A stretch of DNA of 64,000 nt from Tropicibacter naphthalenivorans (GTDB lineage Bacteria; Pseudomonadota; Alphaproteobacteria; Rhodobacterales; Rhodobacteraceae), in NCBI RefSeq assembly GCF_900176475.1, contig NZ_FWXX01000005.1:124001-188000 (forward strand). Reading direction: 5' to 3'. A program made the translations under genes and the position numbers. The notes beneath the pieces are model-generated. The model was not told the DNA's origin, did no database searches, and saw only the letters and a list, made by a program, of their open reading frames with translations. Positions 40,696-50,115 of the stretch are shown here, piece by piece. Within the stretch, counting starts at the first letter, position 1. Every line of letters starts with the position of its first letter.

Positions 40696-41694
40696 ATGAC
40701 TCGCGTTTTGCTTTTTCTTTGTGTCCTGACCCTGTCGGCCTGCGCGCCGCGCGGGGCAGTTTTGCTGCTGCGCGACGTGCCCTTGGGCGCGGAATCTGTC
40801 CGCTCGGTCTTTATCGCCACCAACCGCCACCCCGCGCGCGAAAACGAGGACGCGATGTTCCGCCAGCAATTCGGCCAGACCCGTGACCCGGCCTTGCGCT
40901 TTGCCCGGATCGACATCTCGATCCCGCCCGCGCATGTTCCCGGCAAGATCGAGTGGCCCCGCCAAGCGCCTGATCCGGCACGGCACTTCCTAGCCCGAGG
41001 CGAGGCGCGCTATGCCGATGCCGCCGCCTTTCTGGCCGATCTGAACGCGCAAGGGACGCGCGATGAGGTTGTCCTGTTTGTCCATGGCTACAACGTCAAC
41101 AACGCCGAAGCGGTCTATCGCCTCGCGCAGATCGCCCATGATTTCGACGCCAAGGTGCCGGTGATCGCCTATTCGTGGCCCTCGGCGGGGGATGCGCGCG
41201 GCTATGTCTACGACCGCGACAGCGTGATTTTCTCGCGCGATGGGCTCGAAGATCTGCTGGTGACGCTGACGGGGGACGGCCAGCGGGTGTTGGTTGTGGC
41301 GCATTCCATGGGCAGCCAACTGGTGATGGAAACGCTGCGCCAGCTGTCGATTTCCGGCAAGGGGCAGGTGCTGGGGCGGCTGTCCGGCGTGGCGCTGATC
41401 AGCCCGGACATCGACAGTGACGTCTTTGTCCAGCAGGCGAGGCGGATTGCGCCCTTTCCCCAGCCCTTTGCCTTGGTCACCTCGGCGCAGGATCACATCC
41501 TTGATCTGTCGGCGCGGCTGACGGGCAAGCCCGCACGGCTGGGCCAGATCCGCAACACAGAGGCGCTGGACGGTCTGCCGGTGGACCTGATCGACCTGTC
41601 GGAGATCGAAGGCGGCGACCGGGGCGGGCATTCCACCGCCTTTACCGCGCCCGCCGCCATCAGCTTGCTGCGCAGTCTGGACCAAGACCTTTAG
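40696..41694 (+). CDS. Lipoprotein alpha/beta hydrolase (DUF900 family)
   Basis: A 332-aa protein with a lipoprotein signal peptide (LCVLTLSAC, lipobox Cys near residue 16) and an alpha/beta hydrolase domain of the DUF900 type. VLFVHGYNVNNAEAVYR carries the oxyanion-side HG motif near residue 127. The nucleophile elbow is VVAHSMGSQLVME (Ser near 204), and a C-terminal GGHSTAF supplies the likely catalytic His. The substrate is unknown. The start was chosen at the ATG that begins the signal peptide; the ribosome site is weak. Confidence 0.85.
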   Translation: MTRVLLFLCVLTLSACAPRGAVLLLRDVPLGAESVRSVFIATNRHPARENEDAMFRQQFGQTRDPALRFARIDISIPPAHVPGKIEWPRQAPDPARHFLARGEARYADAAAFLADLNAQGTRDEVVLFVHGYNVNNAEAVYRLAQIAHDFDAKVPVIAYSWPSAGDARGYVYDRDSVIFSRDGLEDLLVTLTGDGQRVLVVAHSMGSQLVMETLRQLSISGKGQVLGRLSGVALISPDIDSDVFVQQARRIAPFPQPFALVTSAQDHILDLSARLTGKPARLGQIRNTEALDGLPVDLIDLSEIEGGDRGGHSTAFTAPAAISLLRSLDQDL

Positions 41695-41699
41695 GCACG

Positions 41700-41738
41700 A
41701 AAAAGCGCCCGAAGCCTTGCGGGGTCTCGGGCGCTTTG
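41700..41738. terminator. Terminator between pgk and the DUF900 hydrolase gene
   Basis: AAAGCGCCCGA (41702-41712) pairs perfectly with TCGGGCGCTTT (41727-41737). Five A residues at 41700-41704 give a T-run on the minus strand, so it best serves pgk, and probably both genes. Confidence 0.82.
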
Positions 41739-41755
41739 TGCATTATTACAAGGGG

Positions 41756-42943
41756 TTAACCCAGGGCGGCGACGCCCGGCAGTTCCTTGCCTTCCATCCA
41801 CTCCAGAAACGCGCCCCCGGCGGTGGAGATGTAGGAAAAGTCCGACGCAGCGCCCGCCTTGTTCAGCGCCGCAACCGTGTCGCCGCCGCCTGCGACCGAC
41901 ACCAGCTGACCGGCTTCGCTGCGCTCGGCGGCGTATTTCGCCGCGGCATTGGTGGCGGTGTCAAAGGGGGCGATTTCGAACGCGCCCAGCGGGCCGTTCC
42001 AGATCAGCGTCTTGGCCTTTTCAATGGCCTGCTTGACGGTCTCGACCGCCTTGGGGCCCGCATCAAGGATCATCGCATCGGCGGGGCAGGCGTCTGCCGC
42101 GACGGTCTCATTCTCTGCGTTTTCCTTGAACTCGCGGGCGACAACCACGTCGGCGGGCAGGATGATCTCGCAGCCAGCGGCCTCGGCTTTGGTCAGGATC
42201 TCGCGCGCGGTGTCGGCCATCTCGTGCTCGCACAGCGATTTGCCCACGTCGATGCCTTGAGCGGCGAGGAAGGTGTTGGCCATGCCGCCGCCGATCACCA
42301 GCATGTCGACCTTGGCCACGAGGTTGCCCAGCAGGTCCAGCTTGGTCGAGACCTTGGCCCCGCCCACAACCGCCAGCACCGGACGTTCGGGCGTGCCAAG
42401 CGCGTTTTCCAGCGCCGAAAGTTCCGCCTGCATCAGGCGGCCCGCGCAAGAGGGCAGCAGATGCGCGAGGCCTTCGGTCGAGGCGTGGGCGCGGTGCGCC
42501 GCCGAGAAGGCATCGTTGCAGTAGATATCCCCCAAAGCGGCCATTTGCTTGGCCAGTTCGGGGTCGTTTTTCTCTTCACCGGCGTGAAAGCGGGTATTTT
42601 CCAGCAGGGCGATCTGGTTCTCGCCAAGCGCGTCGATCACCGCCGCCGCTGCCGGGCCGACGCAATCGGCGGCAAAGACCACCTGCGCGCCAAGGGTCTC
42701 TTCGAGCGCGGGGATCAGCGGCTTCAAAGACATGTCCTCGCGGCGCTCGCCCTTGGGGCGGCCAAAGTGCGCCAGCAGCACCGGCTTGCCGCCGCGCGCC
42801 AGAATATCCTGGACGGTGGCGGCGATGCGCTCGATCCGGGTGGCGTCGGTGACTTTGCCGTCTTCGACCGGCACGTTGATATCGACCCGCGTCAGCACGC
42901 GCTTGCCGCTAAGGTCCATCTCGTCGAGGGTTTTCCAGGCCAT
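41756..42943 (-). CDS. pgk: Phosphoglycerate kinase
   Basis: Glycolytic and gluconeogenic enzyme interconverting 1,3-bisphosphoglycerate and 3-phosphoglycerate with ADP/ATP. The 395-aa protein is of normal length, with the N-terminal substrate-binding motif [15 protein letters not shown] (near residue 18), [21 protein letters not shown], and the C-terminal GGGDTVAAL nucleotide site. Single-gene unit divergent from the cyclophilin pair, with a terminator at 41700-41738. Confidence 0.97.
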   Translation of the reverse strand: MAWKTLDEMDLSGKRVLTRVDINVPVEDGKVTDATRIERIAATVQDILARGGKPVLLAHFGRPKGERREDMSLKPLIPALEETLGAQVVFAADCVGPAAAAVIDALGENQIALLENTRFHAGEEKNDPELAKQMAALGDIYCNDAFSAAHRAHASTEGLAHLLPSCAGRLMQAELSALENALGTPERPVLAVVGGAKVSTKLDLLGNLVAKVDMLVIGGGMANTFLAAQGIDVGKSLCEHEMADTAREILTKAEAAGCEIILPADVVVAREFKENAENETVAADACPADAMILDAGPKAVETVKQAIEKAKTLIWNGPLGAFEIAPFDTATNAAAKYAAERSEAGQLVSVAGGGDTVAALNKAGAASDFSYISTAGGAFLEWMEGKELPGVAALG

Positions 42944-43007
42944 GTTTAGACTCCCATGCGTGGTTAACCCTTGACTGCCCTGTTAACGCTGTGAGGTCAA
43001 CGGCGTC

Positions 43008-43036
43008 TTGGCAATAGCGCCCGCGCGCACTATCAA
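43008..43036 (+). promoter_or_regulatory. Predicted promoter of the cyclophilin pair
   Basis: TTGGCA (43008-43013) and TATCAA (43031-43036) are separated by exactly 17 bases, and the start ATG lies 30 bases downstream behind CGGAGG. Two GTTAAC hexamers lie upstream (42963 and 42982). Confidence 0.5.
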
Positions 43037-43065
43037 GTCGCAAAGGTTAATTCACGGAGGCGACA

Positions 43066-43575
43066 ATGGCCGAGATTAAAGATCCCGAAAACACCATCCT
43101 GATGGAACTCAAAGGCGGCACCGTCACCATCGAGCTGCTGCCGGATGTAGCGCCCGAGCACACCGCCCGCATGAAAGAGCTGGCGCGCGCAGGCAAATAC
43201 GACGGTGTGGTGTTCCACCGCGTGATCGACGGTTTCATGGCGCAGACCGGCGACGTCGAGCACGGCAACGCTGATAGCGACAGCTTTAACATGCGCCGCG
43301 CGGGCACGGGTGGCTCTGAGTTGCCGGACCTGCCGGCGGAATTCTCCAAGCTGCCGCATGACCGGGGCACGCTGGGCGCTGCGCGTTCGCAGAACCGGAA
43401 CTCGGCCAACTCGCAGTTCTTCATCAACTTCAAGGACAACTCCTTCCTGAACGGGCAGTACACCGTTTATGGCCGCGTCATCGACGGGATGGAGCATGTG
43501 GACGCGATCGTGCGCGGCGAGCCGCCTGCGAACCCGGACAAGATGATTTCCGTCAAGGTTGCGGCAGATGCGTAA
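43066..43575 (+). CDS. Peptidyl-prolyl cis-trans isomerase, cytoplasmic cyclophilin
   Basis: A 169-aa cyclophilin-type PPIase without a signal peptide, so cytoplasmic. Active-site segments are VVFHRVIDGFMAQTGD (Arg near residue 50), GTLGAARSQNRNSANSQFFI (Gln/Phe pocket) and FLNGQYTVYGRVIDGMEHVD. The upstream CGGAGG and a 17-base-spaced promoter support the start. The last 8 bases overlap the start of a paralogous secreted cyclophilin, so the two are coupled. Confidence 0.94.
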   Translation: MAEIKDPENTILMELKGGTVTIELLPDVAPEHTARMKELARAGKYDGVVFHRVIDGFMAQTGDVEHGNADSDSFNMRRAGTGGSELPDLPAEFSKLPHDRGTLGAARSQNRNSANSQFFINFKDNSFLNGQYTVYGRVIDGMEHVDAIVRGEPPANPDKMISVKVAADA

Positions 43576-44128
43576 GCTGGCTTTGGTCCTGTCTGTGCTG
43601 GCGTCTCCGGCGCTGGCGACGGGGATCGACATCACCGTGGCGGGGCCGGACGGCGACAAGGGCGTGATCAAGATCGACCTGCTTGAGGACATCGCGCCCA
43701 AGCACGTCGAACAGATCACTGGGCTTGCTGCTGAGGGCGCCTATGACGGCGTGGTCTTCCACCGGGTGATCGACGGCTTCATGGCGCAGACCGGCGACGT
43801 GCAGTTCGGCAATGTGGACGGCGAGACGTTTTCCATGCGCATGGCGGGCATGGGCGGCTCTGACCGCTCGGACATTGTGGCGGAATTCTCGGACGTGCCG
43901 TTTGATCGTGGCGTGGTGGGCATGGCCCGCTCGCAAAGCCCGGATTCGGCGAACTCGCAGTTCTTTATCATGTTTGAGCCGGGGCATTTCCTGAACGGGC
44001 AATACACCGTTGTGGGCCGCGTGACCGAAGGCATGGAGATCGTGGACGGCATCAAGCGCGGCGAAGGCCGCAATGGTGAGGTTTACGGCGAGCCGGACCG
44101 CATGTCCAAGGTGGTCGTCACCGAATAA
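43568..44128 (+). CDS. Peptidyl-prolyl cis-trans isomerase, periplasmic cyclophilin
   Basis: A 186-aa cyclophilin with a signal peptide (MRKLALVLSVLASPALA) predicting periplasmic location. It is otherwise close to the preceding cytoplasmic paralogue: VVFHRVIDGFMAQTGD is identical in both, followed by VGMARSQSPDSANSQFFI. The ATG at 43568 lies inside the end of the upstream gene. A TTG three codons earlier is in frame but would disturb the signal peptide. The pair looks like a tandem duplication that split into two compartments. Confidence 0.93.
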   Translation: MRKLALVLSVLASPALATGIDITVAGPDGDKGVIKIDLLEDIAPKHVEQITGLAAEGAYDGVVFHRVIDGFMAQTGDVQFGNVDGETFSMRMAGMGGSDRSDIVAEFSDVPFDRGVVGMARSQSPDSANSQFFIMFEPGHFLNGQYTVVGRVTEGMEIVDGIKRGEGRNGEVYGEPDRMSKVVVTE

Positions 44129-44192
44129 AGCGAAGGCGGGCTGATCCAAAGGGCTTGCTGCGCAAGTCCGGAGGCCTCAGCCCCCCTCCTGT

Positions 44193-44218
44193 CCTCCCCC
44201 CGTCACCCCGGGGGGAGG
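44193..44218. terminator. GC-only hairpin after the cyclophilin pair
   Basis: CCTCCCCCCG (44193-44202) pairs perfectly with CGGGGGGAGG (44209-44218), loop TCACCC. It is very stable but has no T-run; a possible 3' end structure or a repeat element. Confidence 0.4.
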
Positions 44219-44303
44219 GACCTTGCCTGTCTCGCGCGCCGGATCTGGGGCGGGCTGTGCAGACGGGCTGTTTTGCGGCATCATGGGGCGAGGAGGATCG
44301 CCC

Positions 44304-45260
44304 ATGTTGCGCGTGTTGATGTTTTGGCTGTGTATGGCTGTGCCTGCAATGGCGGACCCGAGCTTTTGGAAGTTCGAGTGGCCGCAGACGGATTTTTCCA
44401 TAACTACAGTTGAGAATTGGGCGCAGATCATTTCTGGCGGGCCGGGCAAGGATGGTATCCCTGCGCTGAGTGATCCGCAGGTGATCGGGGTGGCCGAGGC
44501 CCAGGGGATTGGCGATCTGGAGCCGGTGATCGCGGTGGAGATCGAGGGCGCTGCGCCGCGCGCTTACCCCATTCGCTACCTGATGTGGCATGAGATCGTG
44601 AACGATGTGGTGGGTGGGCGGCCCATCGCGGTGACCTTTTGTCCGCTGTGTAACTCTGCGGTGACCTTTGATCGGCGGGTGGGCGGCGACGTGCTGAGCT
44701 TTGGCGTCACGGGCAAGTTACGGTTTTCCGACATGGTGATGTACGACCGCGAGACCCAGAGCTGGTGGCAGCAGGCGGTGGGGCAGGGGATCGTTGGCGC
44801 GCAGACCGGCGTGCAGCTGGCGGTATTGCCCTCGTGGATGGAGAGTTGGGCGGCGTTCAAGGCGCGCAACCCCGAGGGCGAGGTCATGGCGGAACCGGCG
44901 TGGAGCCGTCCCTATGGCAGCAACCCGTACCGCAGATACGACACCTCGCAGCGGCCGTTTTTGTACAGTGGCGCGCCGCCGCCGCATGGGATCGCGCCGC
45001 TCGCGCGGGTGGTGCGCGTGGGGGAGCGGGCTTGGCCTTTGGAGCGGTTGCGGCAGGCGGAGCGCATCGAAGAGGGCGGCGTGGTCTTGGAATGGGCGCG
45101 GGGGCAGGCGTCGGCCTTGGACGCTGGGCAGATCAGCGCCGGGCGCGATGTGGGCAATGTGCGGGTGCGGGCCGAGGGGCGCGACGTGGCCCATGACGTG
45201 ATGTTCGCCTTTGCCTTTGATGCGTTCTGGCCGGATGGCGTTTGGATGCTTGGCGAGTGA
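44304..45260 (+). CDS. DUF3179 domain secreted protein
   Basis: A 318-aa protein with a signal peptide (MLRVLMFWLCMAVPAMA) and a DUF3179 domain. Hallmarks are YPIRYLMWHEIVNDVVGG (near residue 95) and VTFCPLCNSAVTFDRRV (a CxxC pair near 116-119). GVTGKLRFSDMVMYDRETQSWW and a downstream YRRYDTSQRPFLY also fit. The CPLC motif may bind metal or form a disulfide; the function of the family is not established. The ATG at 44304 follows GAGGAGG, so the open frame from 44223 is not used. Confidence 0.88.
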   Translation: MLRVLMFWLCMAVPAMADPSFWKFEWPQTDFSITTVENWAQIISGGPGKDGIPALSDPQVIGVAEAQGIGDLEPVIAVEIEGAAPRAYPIRYLMWHEIVNDVVGGRPIAVTFCPLCNSAVTFDRRVGGDVLSFGVTGKLRFSDMVMYDRETQSWWQQAVGQGIVGAQTGVQLAVLPSWMESWAAFKARNPEGEVMAEPAWSRPYGSNPYRRYDTSQRPFLYSGAPPPHGIAPLARVVRVGERAWPLERLRQAERIEEGGVVLEWARGQASALDAGQISAGRDVGNVRVRAEGRDVAHDVMFAFAFDAFWPDGVWMLGE

Positions 45261-45269
45261 ACCGTGTGA

Positions 45270-46163
45270 TTAGGCGGCGAGGGCGGCGGGCAGGCGGCGG
45301 GCAATGGGGGCCAGCGCGCCTAGGTGCAGCCATGTGCCACCCAAGCGTTGCGCCTCTGCGCCCGTGCCCAGCTTGAAATGTGCCAGACCGGGGGCGTCCT
45401 GCTGGTTGATGGTGCCAAGGTCGAGATGGCTGTGACCCTGATCCGCGAGCCACGTCATCGCCGTCCAGAGCAGCGCGTTCATGGCGTTTAGCTTGCGCCC
45501 CTCGGCGTTCGAATGGCCGATCTGCCACGTCGCCATGGGGCCGTGCCGCAGGATCAAGGCCGAGGCCACGGGGGCACCGCCATGTCGCGCCTCGAACACC
45601 ACGGCCTTGCCGGGATTGCGCGCGGCGAAGGCGGCGGAGAAGGCAGGAGGCAGGCCGCGATAGCGTTTCGCGCGGGCTTGCACGGCCTCTTGGCTCAGGA
45701 TCGGATGCTGCGCGGTCAAGGCATGGCGGGTGATGCGCAAGCTGCTAGCCTCTGCTCGGTTCAGGCGATTGCGCCATTTCTGCTGTAGGCGCGCGCGCAT
45801 GGTGGTGCTGTCGGCCAAGGGCACCATGGCGAGGGTTGCAGGGGTCACCAGCGGCCAGAACCCAGCGGCGCGCAAAGCGTCATGCCCCAAGCCTTCGGCA
45901 TTCAGCAACATGGGCCGGCGGTCATGCCAATGTTGCCAGCGGTCCAGCCAGTCGGTCACATCCGCAGGGTCGCGCGCCACCGGCCCGCGCGAGACAAGAT
46001 CGACCCGCCCAAGCCAGCCCAGACGCCGCGATTGCACCTGCCAGATCAGCTGCGCCTGACCGCTACATTCGCGTTTACACAGGCGAATGGGCACCTCCAT
46101 CGCCTCGCAGGCGCGGGCGAATTCAGGAGACTGGGGCAGGGGCAGCAACAGCGACTCGGACAT
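45270..46163 (-). CDS. FemAB/GNAT-fold acetyltransferase-like protein
   Basis: A 297-aa protein with a C-terminal GNAT domain of the FemAB/BioF2-like (Acetyltransf_6) type. Relevant segments are WRNRLNRAEASSLRI, then FEARHGGAPVASALILRHG, NAMNALLWTAMTWLADQGH and LDLGTINQQDAPGLAHFKLG. This last, with the conserved FK-G, is typical of peptidoglycan or polysaccharide acyl/aminoacyl transfer proteins. The substrate is unknown. It is converging on the DUF3179 gene with 9 bases between the stops. Confidence 0.8.
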   Translation of the reverse strand: MSESLLLPLPQSPEFARACEAMEVPIRLCKRECSGQAQLIWQVQSRRLGWLGRVDLVSRGPVARDPADVTDWLDRWQHWHDRRPMLLNAEGLGHDALRAAGFWPLVTPATLAMVPLADSTTMRARLQQKWRNRLNRAEASSLRITRHALTAQHPILSQEAVQARAKRYRGLPPAFSAAFAARNPGKAVVFEARHGGAPVASALILRHGPMATWQIGHSNAEGRKLNAMNALLWTAMTWLADQGHSHLDLGTINQQDAPGLAHFKLGTGAEAQRLGGTWLHLGALAPIARRLPAALAA

Positions 46164-46210
46164 GACCCAGATTAAGGACCTAGAAAGTTTCTGTGTGGTT
46201 AACTGCCCAC

Positions 46211-46360
46211 ATGAAACATGATTCGCTGCGCCGATCCGCGCCCCGCGCCGTCTCTGTCACCGCCACCCGGCCACGGCCCACCGCCGCTGCAGCCCTGCTG
46301 CTGGCAACCGTGCTTAGCCTGCCTTTGCTGGCGGCGACGTTGGTGTCATTGCTGCTGTGA
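46211..46360 (+). CDS. Possible 49-aa small membrane protein
   Basis: ATG at 46211 opens 49 codons: a basic N-terminal half (Arg-rich, 8 Arg in the first 22 residues) and a C-terminal hydrophobic helix of about 20 residues (LLLATVLSLPLLAATLVSLL), ending just before the terminator at 46366. The positive-inside layout fits a small single-pass membrane protein, but no ribosome binding site is evident. It fills most of the 256-base gap between the FemAB-like gene and tyrS. Confidence 0.4.
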   Translation: MKHDSLRRSAPRAVSVTATRPRPTAAAALLLATVLSLPLLAATLVSLLL

Positions 46361-46365
46361 AACGC

Positions 46366-46395
46366 AAAACGCCCCAAGCGCGGGACTTGGGGCGT
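46366..46395 (-). terminator. Intrinsic terminator of tyrS
   Basis: ACGCCCCAAG (46369-46378) pairs perfectly with CTTGGGGCGT (46386-46395). On the minus strand the stem is followed by TTTT. It could also end the small plus-strand ORF. Confidence 0.85.
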
Positions 46396-46419
46396 CGTGA
46401 ATTGCACTGAAACTGGCGC

Positions 46420-47670
46420 TTAGTCGGCCAGCTTTATCAGCGCGTGCCGTTTCTTGCCCGCGCTCAGCTTGATCGGGCTTGCCAAGGCGTCGGCATCCAG
46501 CACCAGACCCGCGTTGGTCAGCGGTTCGTCGTCCATGCGTGCGCCATTCTCGGCGATCAGGCGCTTGGCTTCCTTGCCGGTTTTGGCCAGACCGGAGCGG
46601 ACAATCGCCTGCACGATGGACAGCCCGTCGCCCAGCTCTTCGCGGCTCAGCTCCAAGGTCGGCAGGTCGTCGCCCACGCCACCCTTTTCAAAGACCTCAC
46701 GCGCGGTCGCCTCTGCCGCCGCCGCCGCCTCTGCGCCGTGGCACAGCGTCGTCACCTCGTTCGCCAGAACGATCTTGGCGTCGTTGATCTCGGACCCTTG
46801 CAGCGCGCCCAGACGCTCACATTCCTCGACCGGCAGCTCTGTATAGAGCTTGAGGAACCGGCCCACATCGGCATCCGTCGTGTTGCGCCAGAACTGCCAG
46901 AATTCGTAGGGCGCGCACATATCGGCGTTCAGCCACACCGCGCCATTCTGGGATTTGCCCATCTTCTTGCCGTCGCTGGTGGTCAGCAAAGGCGAGGTCA
47001 GCCCGTAAATCTCGTGGTCCAAGACGCGGCGGGTCAGGTCGATCCCGTTGACGATATTGCCCCACTGGTCCGAGCCGCCCATCTGCAACAAACAGCCATA
47101 GCGGCGGTTCAGCTCAAGGAAATCATAGGCTTGCAGGATCATGTAGTTGAATTCGAGAAAGCTCAGCGACTGCTCGCGGTCCAGCCGCGATTTCACCGAT
47201 TCAAACGACAGCATCCGGTTGACGCTGAAATGCCGCCCGATGTCGCGGAGGAATTCGAGGTAGTTCAGCCCGTCCAGCCACTCGGCGTTGTTCAGCATCA
47301 GCGCAGGCGTCTCACCTTCGTAATCCAGGTACTTGGCAAACACCTGCTTGATGCCGCTGATGTTGTCATCGATCTGATCGGCGGTCAGCAGCGGGCGCTC
47401 ATCGGCGCGAAAGGACGGATCGCCCACCTTGGTCGTGCCCCCACCCATCAGGGTGATCGGCTGGTGGCCGGTCTTTTGCAGCCAGCGCAGCATCATGATC
47501 TGGATCAGCGAGCCCACGTGCAGCGACTTTGCCGTGGCGTCAAAACCGATATACCCCGGCACCACGCCCGCGCTCAGCGCTTCGTCCAGCGCCTGATAAT
47601 CGGTGCAATCGGCCAGGTAGCCGCGCTCGATCATCACACGCATGAAGTCCGATTTGGGATGGTAGGTCAT
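46420..47670 (-). CDS. tyrS: Tyrosyl-tRNA synthetase
   Basis: Charges tRNA-Tyr. The 416-aa class Ic synthetase has the HIGH-equivalent LHVGSLIQ near residue 50, the tyrosine pocket and KMSKS-equivalent KMGKSQNG (near 237), and a C-terminal S4 RNA-binding domain ([19 protein letters not shown], about 360-378). Normal length. Divergent from anmK with 61 bases between starts. Confidence 0.97.
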   Translation of the reverse strand: MTYHPKSDFMRVMIERGYLADCTDYQALDEALSAGVVPGYIGFDATAKSLHVGSLIQIMMLRWLQKTGHQPITLMGGGTTKVGDPSFRADERPLLTADQIDDNISGIKQVFAKYLDYEGETPALMLNNAEWLDGLNYLEFLRDIGRHFSVNRMLSFESVKSRLDREQSLSFLEFNYMILQAYDFLELNRRYGCLLQMGGSDQWGNIVNGIDLTRRVLDHEIYGLTSPLLTTSDGKKMGKSQNGAVWLNADMCAPYEFWQFWRNTTDADVGRFLKLYTELPVEECERLGALQGSEINDAKIVLANEVTTLCHGAEAAAAAEATAREVFEKGGVGDDLPTLELSREELGDGLSIVQAIVRSGLAKTGKEAKRLIAENGARMDDEPLTNAGLVLDADALASPIKLSAGKKRHALIKLAD

Positions 47671-47731
47671 GGGGTCACCTCTTTATATAGCGCGGGCACG
47701 TATAAGCACGAGTGGGGCTGAGGGAAAGAGC

Positions 47732-48826
47732 ATGTTGCAGGCAAAGGCGATCTGGGCGCTTGGCGCCATGTCCGGCACGTCGCTGGACGGGGTGGATGCG
47801 GCGATGATCCGCACCGATGGCGAAACGATTTTCGAATTCGGCCCGTCCGACTATCGGCCCTACACGCAGGATGAGCGCGCCACCTTGCGCGCCGCTCTGG
47901 GGCGCTGGCCGGGCGACGATCTGGACGCCGCTTTGCAGGTCACCCAAGACAGCCACATCGCGCTGCTCTCGCAGTTCCAAGGCGCTGAGATCATTGGCTT
48001 TCACGGCCAGACGCTGGCCCATGACCCGCGCGGTCGCGGCACGCATCAGCTGGGCGACGGCGACGCCTTGGCCGAAGCCCTGAACACCCCCGTGGTCTGG
48101 GACTTCCGCAGCACCGATGTGGATTTGGGCGGGCAGGGCGCGCCGCTCGCGCCGTTTTACCACTTCGCCTGCGCCAAATACATCGGCGCGACCCAGCCCA
48201 TCGCCTTCCTCAACCTCGGCGGCGTCGGCAACCTTACGTGGGTCGACCCGAGCAAAGCCAAACCTCAGGACCCGGGCGCGCTCCTTGCCTTTGACACCGG
48301 TCCCGCCAACGCGCCGCTCAACGATCTGGTGGCCGAACGCCTCGGCCTCGACTGCGACAAAGACGGCGCTCTGGCCCGCAAGGGCCGCGTCGAAGAGGGC
48401 GCACTCGAACTCTTCCTGGACGAGCCCTTCTTCCGGAAAATGCCCCCCAAGTCCTTGGACCGAGACGACTTTTCTTTGATGCTCGACCTCGTGCGCGAAC
48501 TGTCTGACGCCGATGCCGCCGCCACCATGACCGCCATGGCCGCCACCGCGGTGATGCAAGGGATGGAGCACTGCCCCAGCCTGCCCACCCGCGTCCTCGT
48601 CACCGGCGGAGGCCGCAAGAACCCCGTGATGATGCGTATGCTCTCCGCCAGCCTCGACTGCCCGGTCGAGCCGATCGAAACCACCGGCCTCGACGGCGAC
48701 ATGCTCGAGGCCCAAGCCTTCGCTTACCTCGCCGTCCGCGTCGCCCGCGGCCTGCCCACCTCGGCCCCCAAAACCACCGGTGTCGCTACCCCCATCGGCG
48801 GCGGCCGCATCAGCCGCCCCACGTAG
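47732..48826 (+). CDS. anmK: Anhydro-N-acetylmuramic acid kinase
   Basis: Phosphorylates and opens 1,6-anhydro-MurNAc in peptidoglycan recycling. The 364-aa ASKHA-fold kinase begins with the signature [16 protein letters not shown] (residues 10-25). It also has [13 protein letters not shown], the ATP-site [10 protein letters not shown] and [14 protein letters not shown], and [14 protein letters not shown] near the C-terminus. The ATG at 47732 follows GAGGGAAAGAG; the longer open frame overlaps the tyrS start. A dispersed palindromic repeat begins 8 bases after the stop. Confidence 0.95.
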   Translation: MLQAKAIWALGAMSGTSLDGVDAAMIRTDGETIFEFGPSDYRPYTQDERATLRAALGRWPGDDLDAALQVTQDSHIALLSQFQGAEIIGFHGQTLAHDPRGRGTHQLGDGDALAEALNTPVVWDFRSTDVDLGGQGAPLAPFYHFACAKYIGATQPIAFLNLGGVGNLTWVDPSKAKPQDPGALLAFDTGPANAPLNDLVAERLGLDCDKDGALARKGRVEEGALELFLDEPFFRKMPPKSLDRDDFSLMLDLVRELSDADAAATMTAMAATAVMQGMEHCPSLPTRVLVTGGGRKNPVMMRMLSASLDCPVEPIETTGLDGDMLEAQAFAYLAVRVARGLPTSAPKTTGVATPIGGGRISRPT

Positions 48827-48833
48827 CCCCTTG

Positions 48834-48906
48834 GTTTCTTCTCTTTAAAAAATATCCCGGGGTGTGGGGCAGCGCCCCACCGGGGGTCTGGGGGCGCAGT
48901 CCCCAG
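48834..48906 (+). repeat. Dispersed palindromic element, copy A
   Basis: Begins TTTCTTCTCTTT, then an A-rich block and ATATCCCGGGG, then the palindrome GTGGGGCAGCGCCCCAC (48863-48879). A second hairpin, CTGGGGGCGCAGTCCCCAG, follows. The first 30 bases and the GGGGCAGCGCCCC core match copies at 55275-55335 and 62913-62977. Confidence 0.8.
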
Positions 48907-48910
48907 AAGC

Positions 48911-48932
48911 AAAAGAGCGCCCAAAGGCGCTC
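48911..48932 (-). terminator. Intrinsic terminator of moaA
   Basis: GAGCGCC (48915-48921) pairs with GGCGCTC (48926-48932), loop CAAA, with four A residues at 48911-48914 giving a T-run on the minus strand. It lies 63 bases beyond the moaA stop. The remaining gap shows nothing else. Confidence 0.7.
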
Positions 48933-48995
48933 CGTTGGATCACATCAACCCAACCTGTCTCGCTGCGATGTCTGCAAGGCTCCGCCGGTCAGGTC

Positions 48996-50003
48996 TTATC
49001 CACCCGTATGACTCATATGACGCGAGACACGCCCGTCCACCGTCTGGCGGGAATAGTCGAAATCATGGCCCTTGGGCTTCAAACGGATCGCCGCGCGGAT
49101 CGCCTCTTCCAAGGGCGCATCATCGCCCGGATGGTTGCGCAAGGCCGCGCGCAAATCGGCGTTGTCCTCTTGCCCAAGGCACATAAACAGCTCACCCGTA
49201 CAGGTCAGCCGGACCCGATTGCAGCTCTCGCAGAAATTATGCGTCAAAGGCGTGATAAAGCCGATCTTCTGCCCCGTCTCCTCCAGTCGCACGTAACGCG
49301 CAGGGCCACCGGTACGCTCGGGCAGGTCGGTCACGGTGTAATTCTCGGCCAGCCGCGCGCGCAGATCGCTCAGCTTCCAATACTGGTCCAGGCGGTTCTC
49401 ATTGCCGATATCGCCCATGGGCATGACCTCGATCCAGGTCAGATCCATATCGCGCTCGGCGCACCATTCCGTCATCCGGAACAGCTCATCTTCGTTAAAG
49501 CCCTTCAGCGCCACGGCGTTGATCTTGATTCGCAAGCCCGCCTCTTGCGCCGCATCAATGCCCTTCAGCACCTGCGGCAAACGCCCCCAACGGGTGACAT
49601 CGGCAAACTTCGCCTCGTCTAGCGTGTCCATCGACACGTTCACCCGCCGCACGCCGGCGTCAAACAACTCGCCCGCGAATTTCGCCAGCTGAGAGCCGTT
49701 CGTCGTCAGCGTCAGCTCCTTCAAAGCGCCCGAATCCAGATGCCGCGTCATCGACCGGAAGAACGTCATGATATCACGCCGAACCAAGGGCTCGCCCCCG
49801 GTGATCCGCAGCTTTTCCACGCCCAGACCGATAAAGGTCGAACACATGCGGTCCAGCTCTTCGAGCGTCAGCAGCTCTTTTTTCGGCAAGAACGTCATGT
49901 TCTCGGACATGCAATAGACGCAGCGGAAATCGCAGCGGTCGGTCACCGAAACCCGAAGATAAGAGATCGGGCGCTGAAAGGGGTCAATCAATGGGGCTGT
50001 CAT
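48996..50003 (-). CDS. moaA: GTP 3',8-cyclase (molybdenum cofactor biosynthesis protein A)
   Basis: Radical SAM enzyme starting molybdopterin synthesis from GTP. The 335-aa protein has the radical SAM cluster motif CDFRCVYC near residue 24 (three Cys) and [10 protein letters not shown] near 70. The C-terminal second 4Fe-4S cluster motif [14 protein letters not shown] lies near 262. A final Gly pair (HTGG) matches the conserved C-terminal tail. The ATG at 50003 (MTAPLIDPF) is chosen over the open frame to 50066 by family fit. MoaC is not adjacent here. Confidence 0.96.
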   Translation of the reverse strand: MTAPLIDPFQRPISYLRVSVTDRCDFRCVYCMSENMTFLPKKELLTLEELDRMCSTFIGLGVEKLRITGGEPLVRRDIMTFFRSMTRHLDSGALKELTLTTNGSQLAKFAGELFDAGVRRVNVSMDTLDEAKFADVTRWGRLPQVLKGIDAAQEAGLRIKINAVALKGFNEDELFRMTEWCAERDMDLTWIEVMPMGDIGNENRLDQYWKLSDLRARLAENYTVTDLPERTGGPARYVRLEETGQKIGFITPLTHNFCESCNRVRLTCTGELFMCLGQEDNADLRAALRNHPGDDAPLEEAIRAAIRLKPKGHDFDYSRQTVDGRVSRHMSHTGG

Positions 50004-50053
50004 GGCGTAGAACCTAGGCAAGGGCGGCGCGCGGGGCAAGGGCGCACGCGCAA

Positions 50054-50082
50054 TTGTGTCTGGCATCCTGCACAGGTAGGAC
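50054..50082 (+). promoter_or_regulatory. Predicted promoter of the small lipoprotein gene
   Basis: TTGTGT (50054-50059) and TAGGAC (50077-50082) have a 17-base spacer, 33 bases before the lipoprotein ATG. Confidence 0.4.
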
Positions 50083-50115
50083 TACTGTGTCACGCAAGAC
50101 CAAAGGGGTAGGTAA

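Noticed and set aside
42963-42986. Two GTTAAC hexamers upstream of the cyclophilin genes as a CtrA box
   Set aside because: The spacing between the TTAA cores is 15 bases, not 7, so it does not fit the CtrA consensus.
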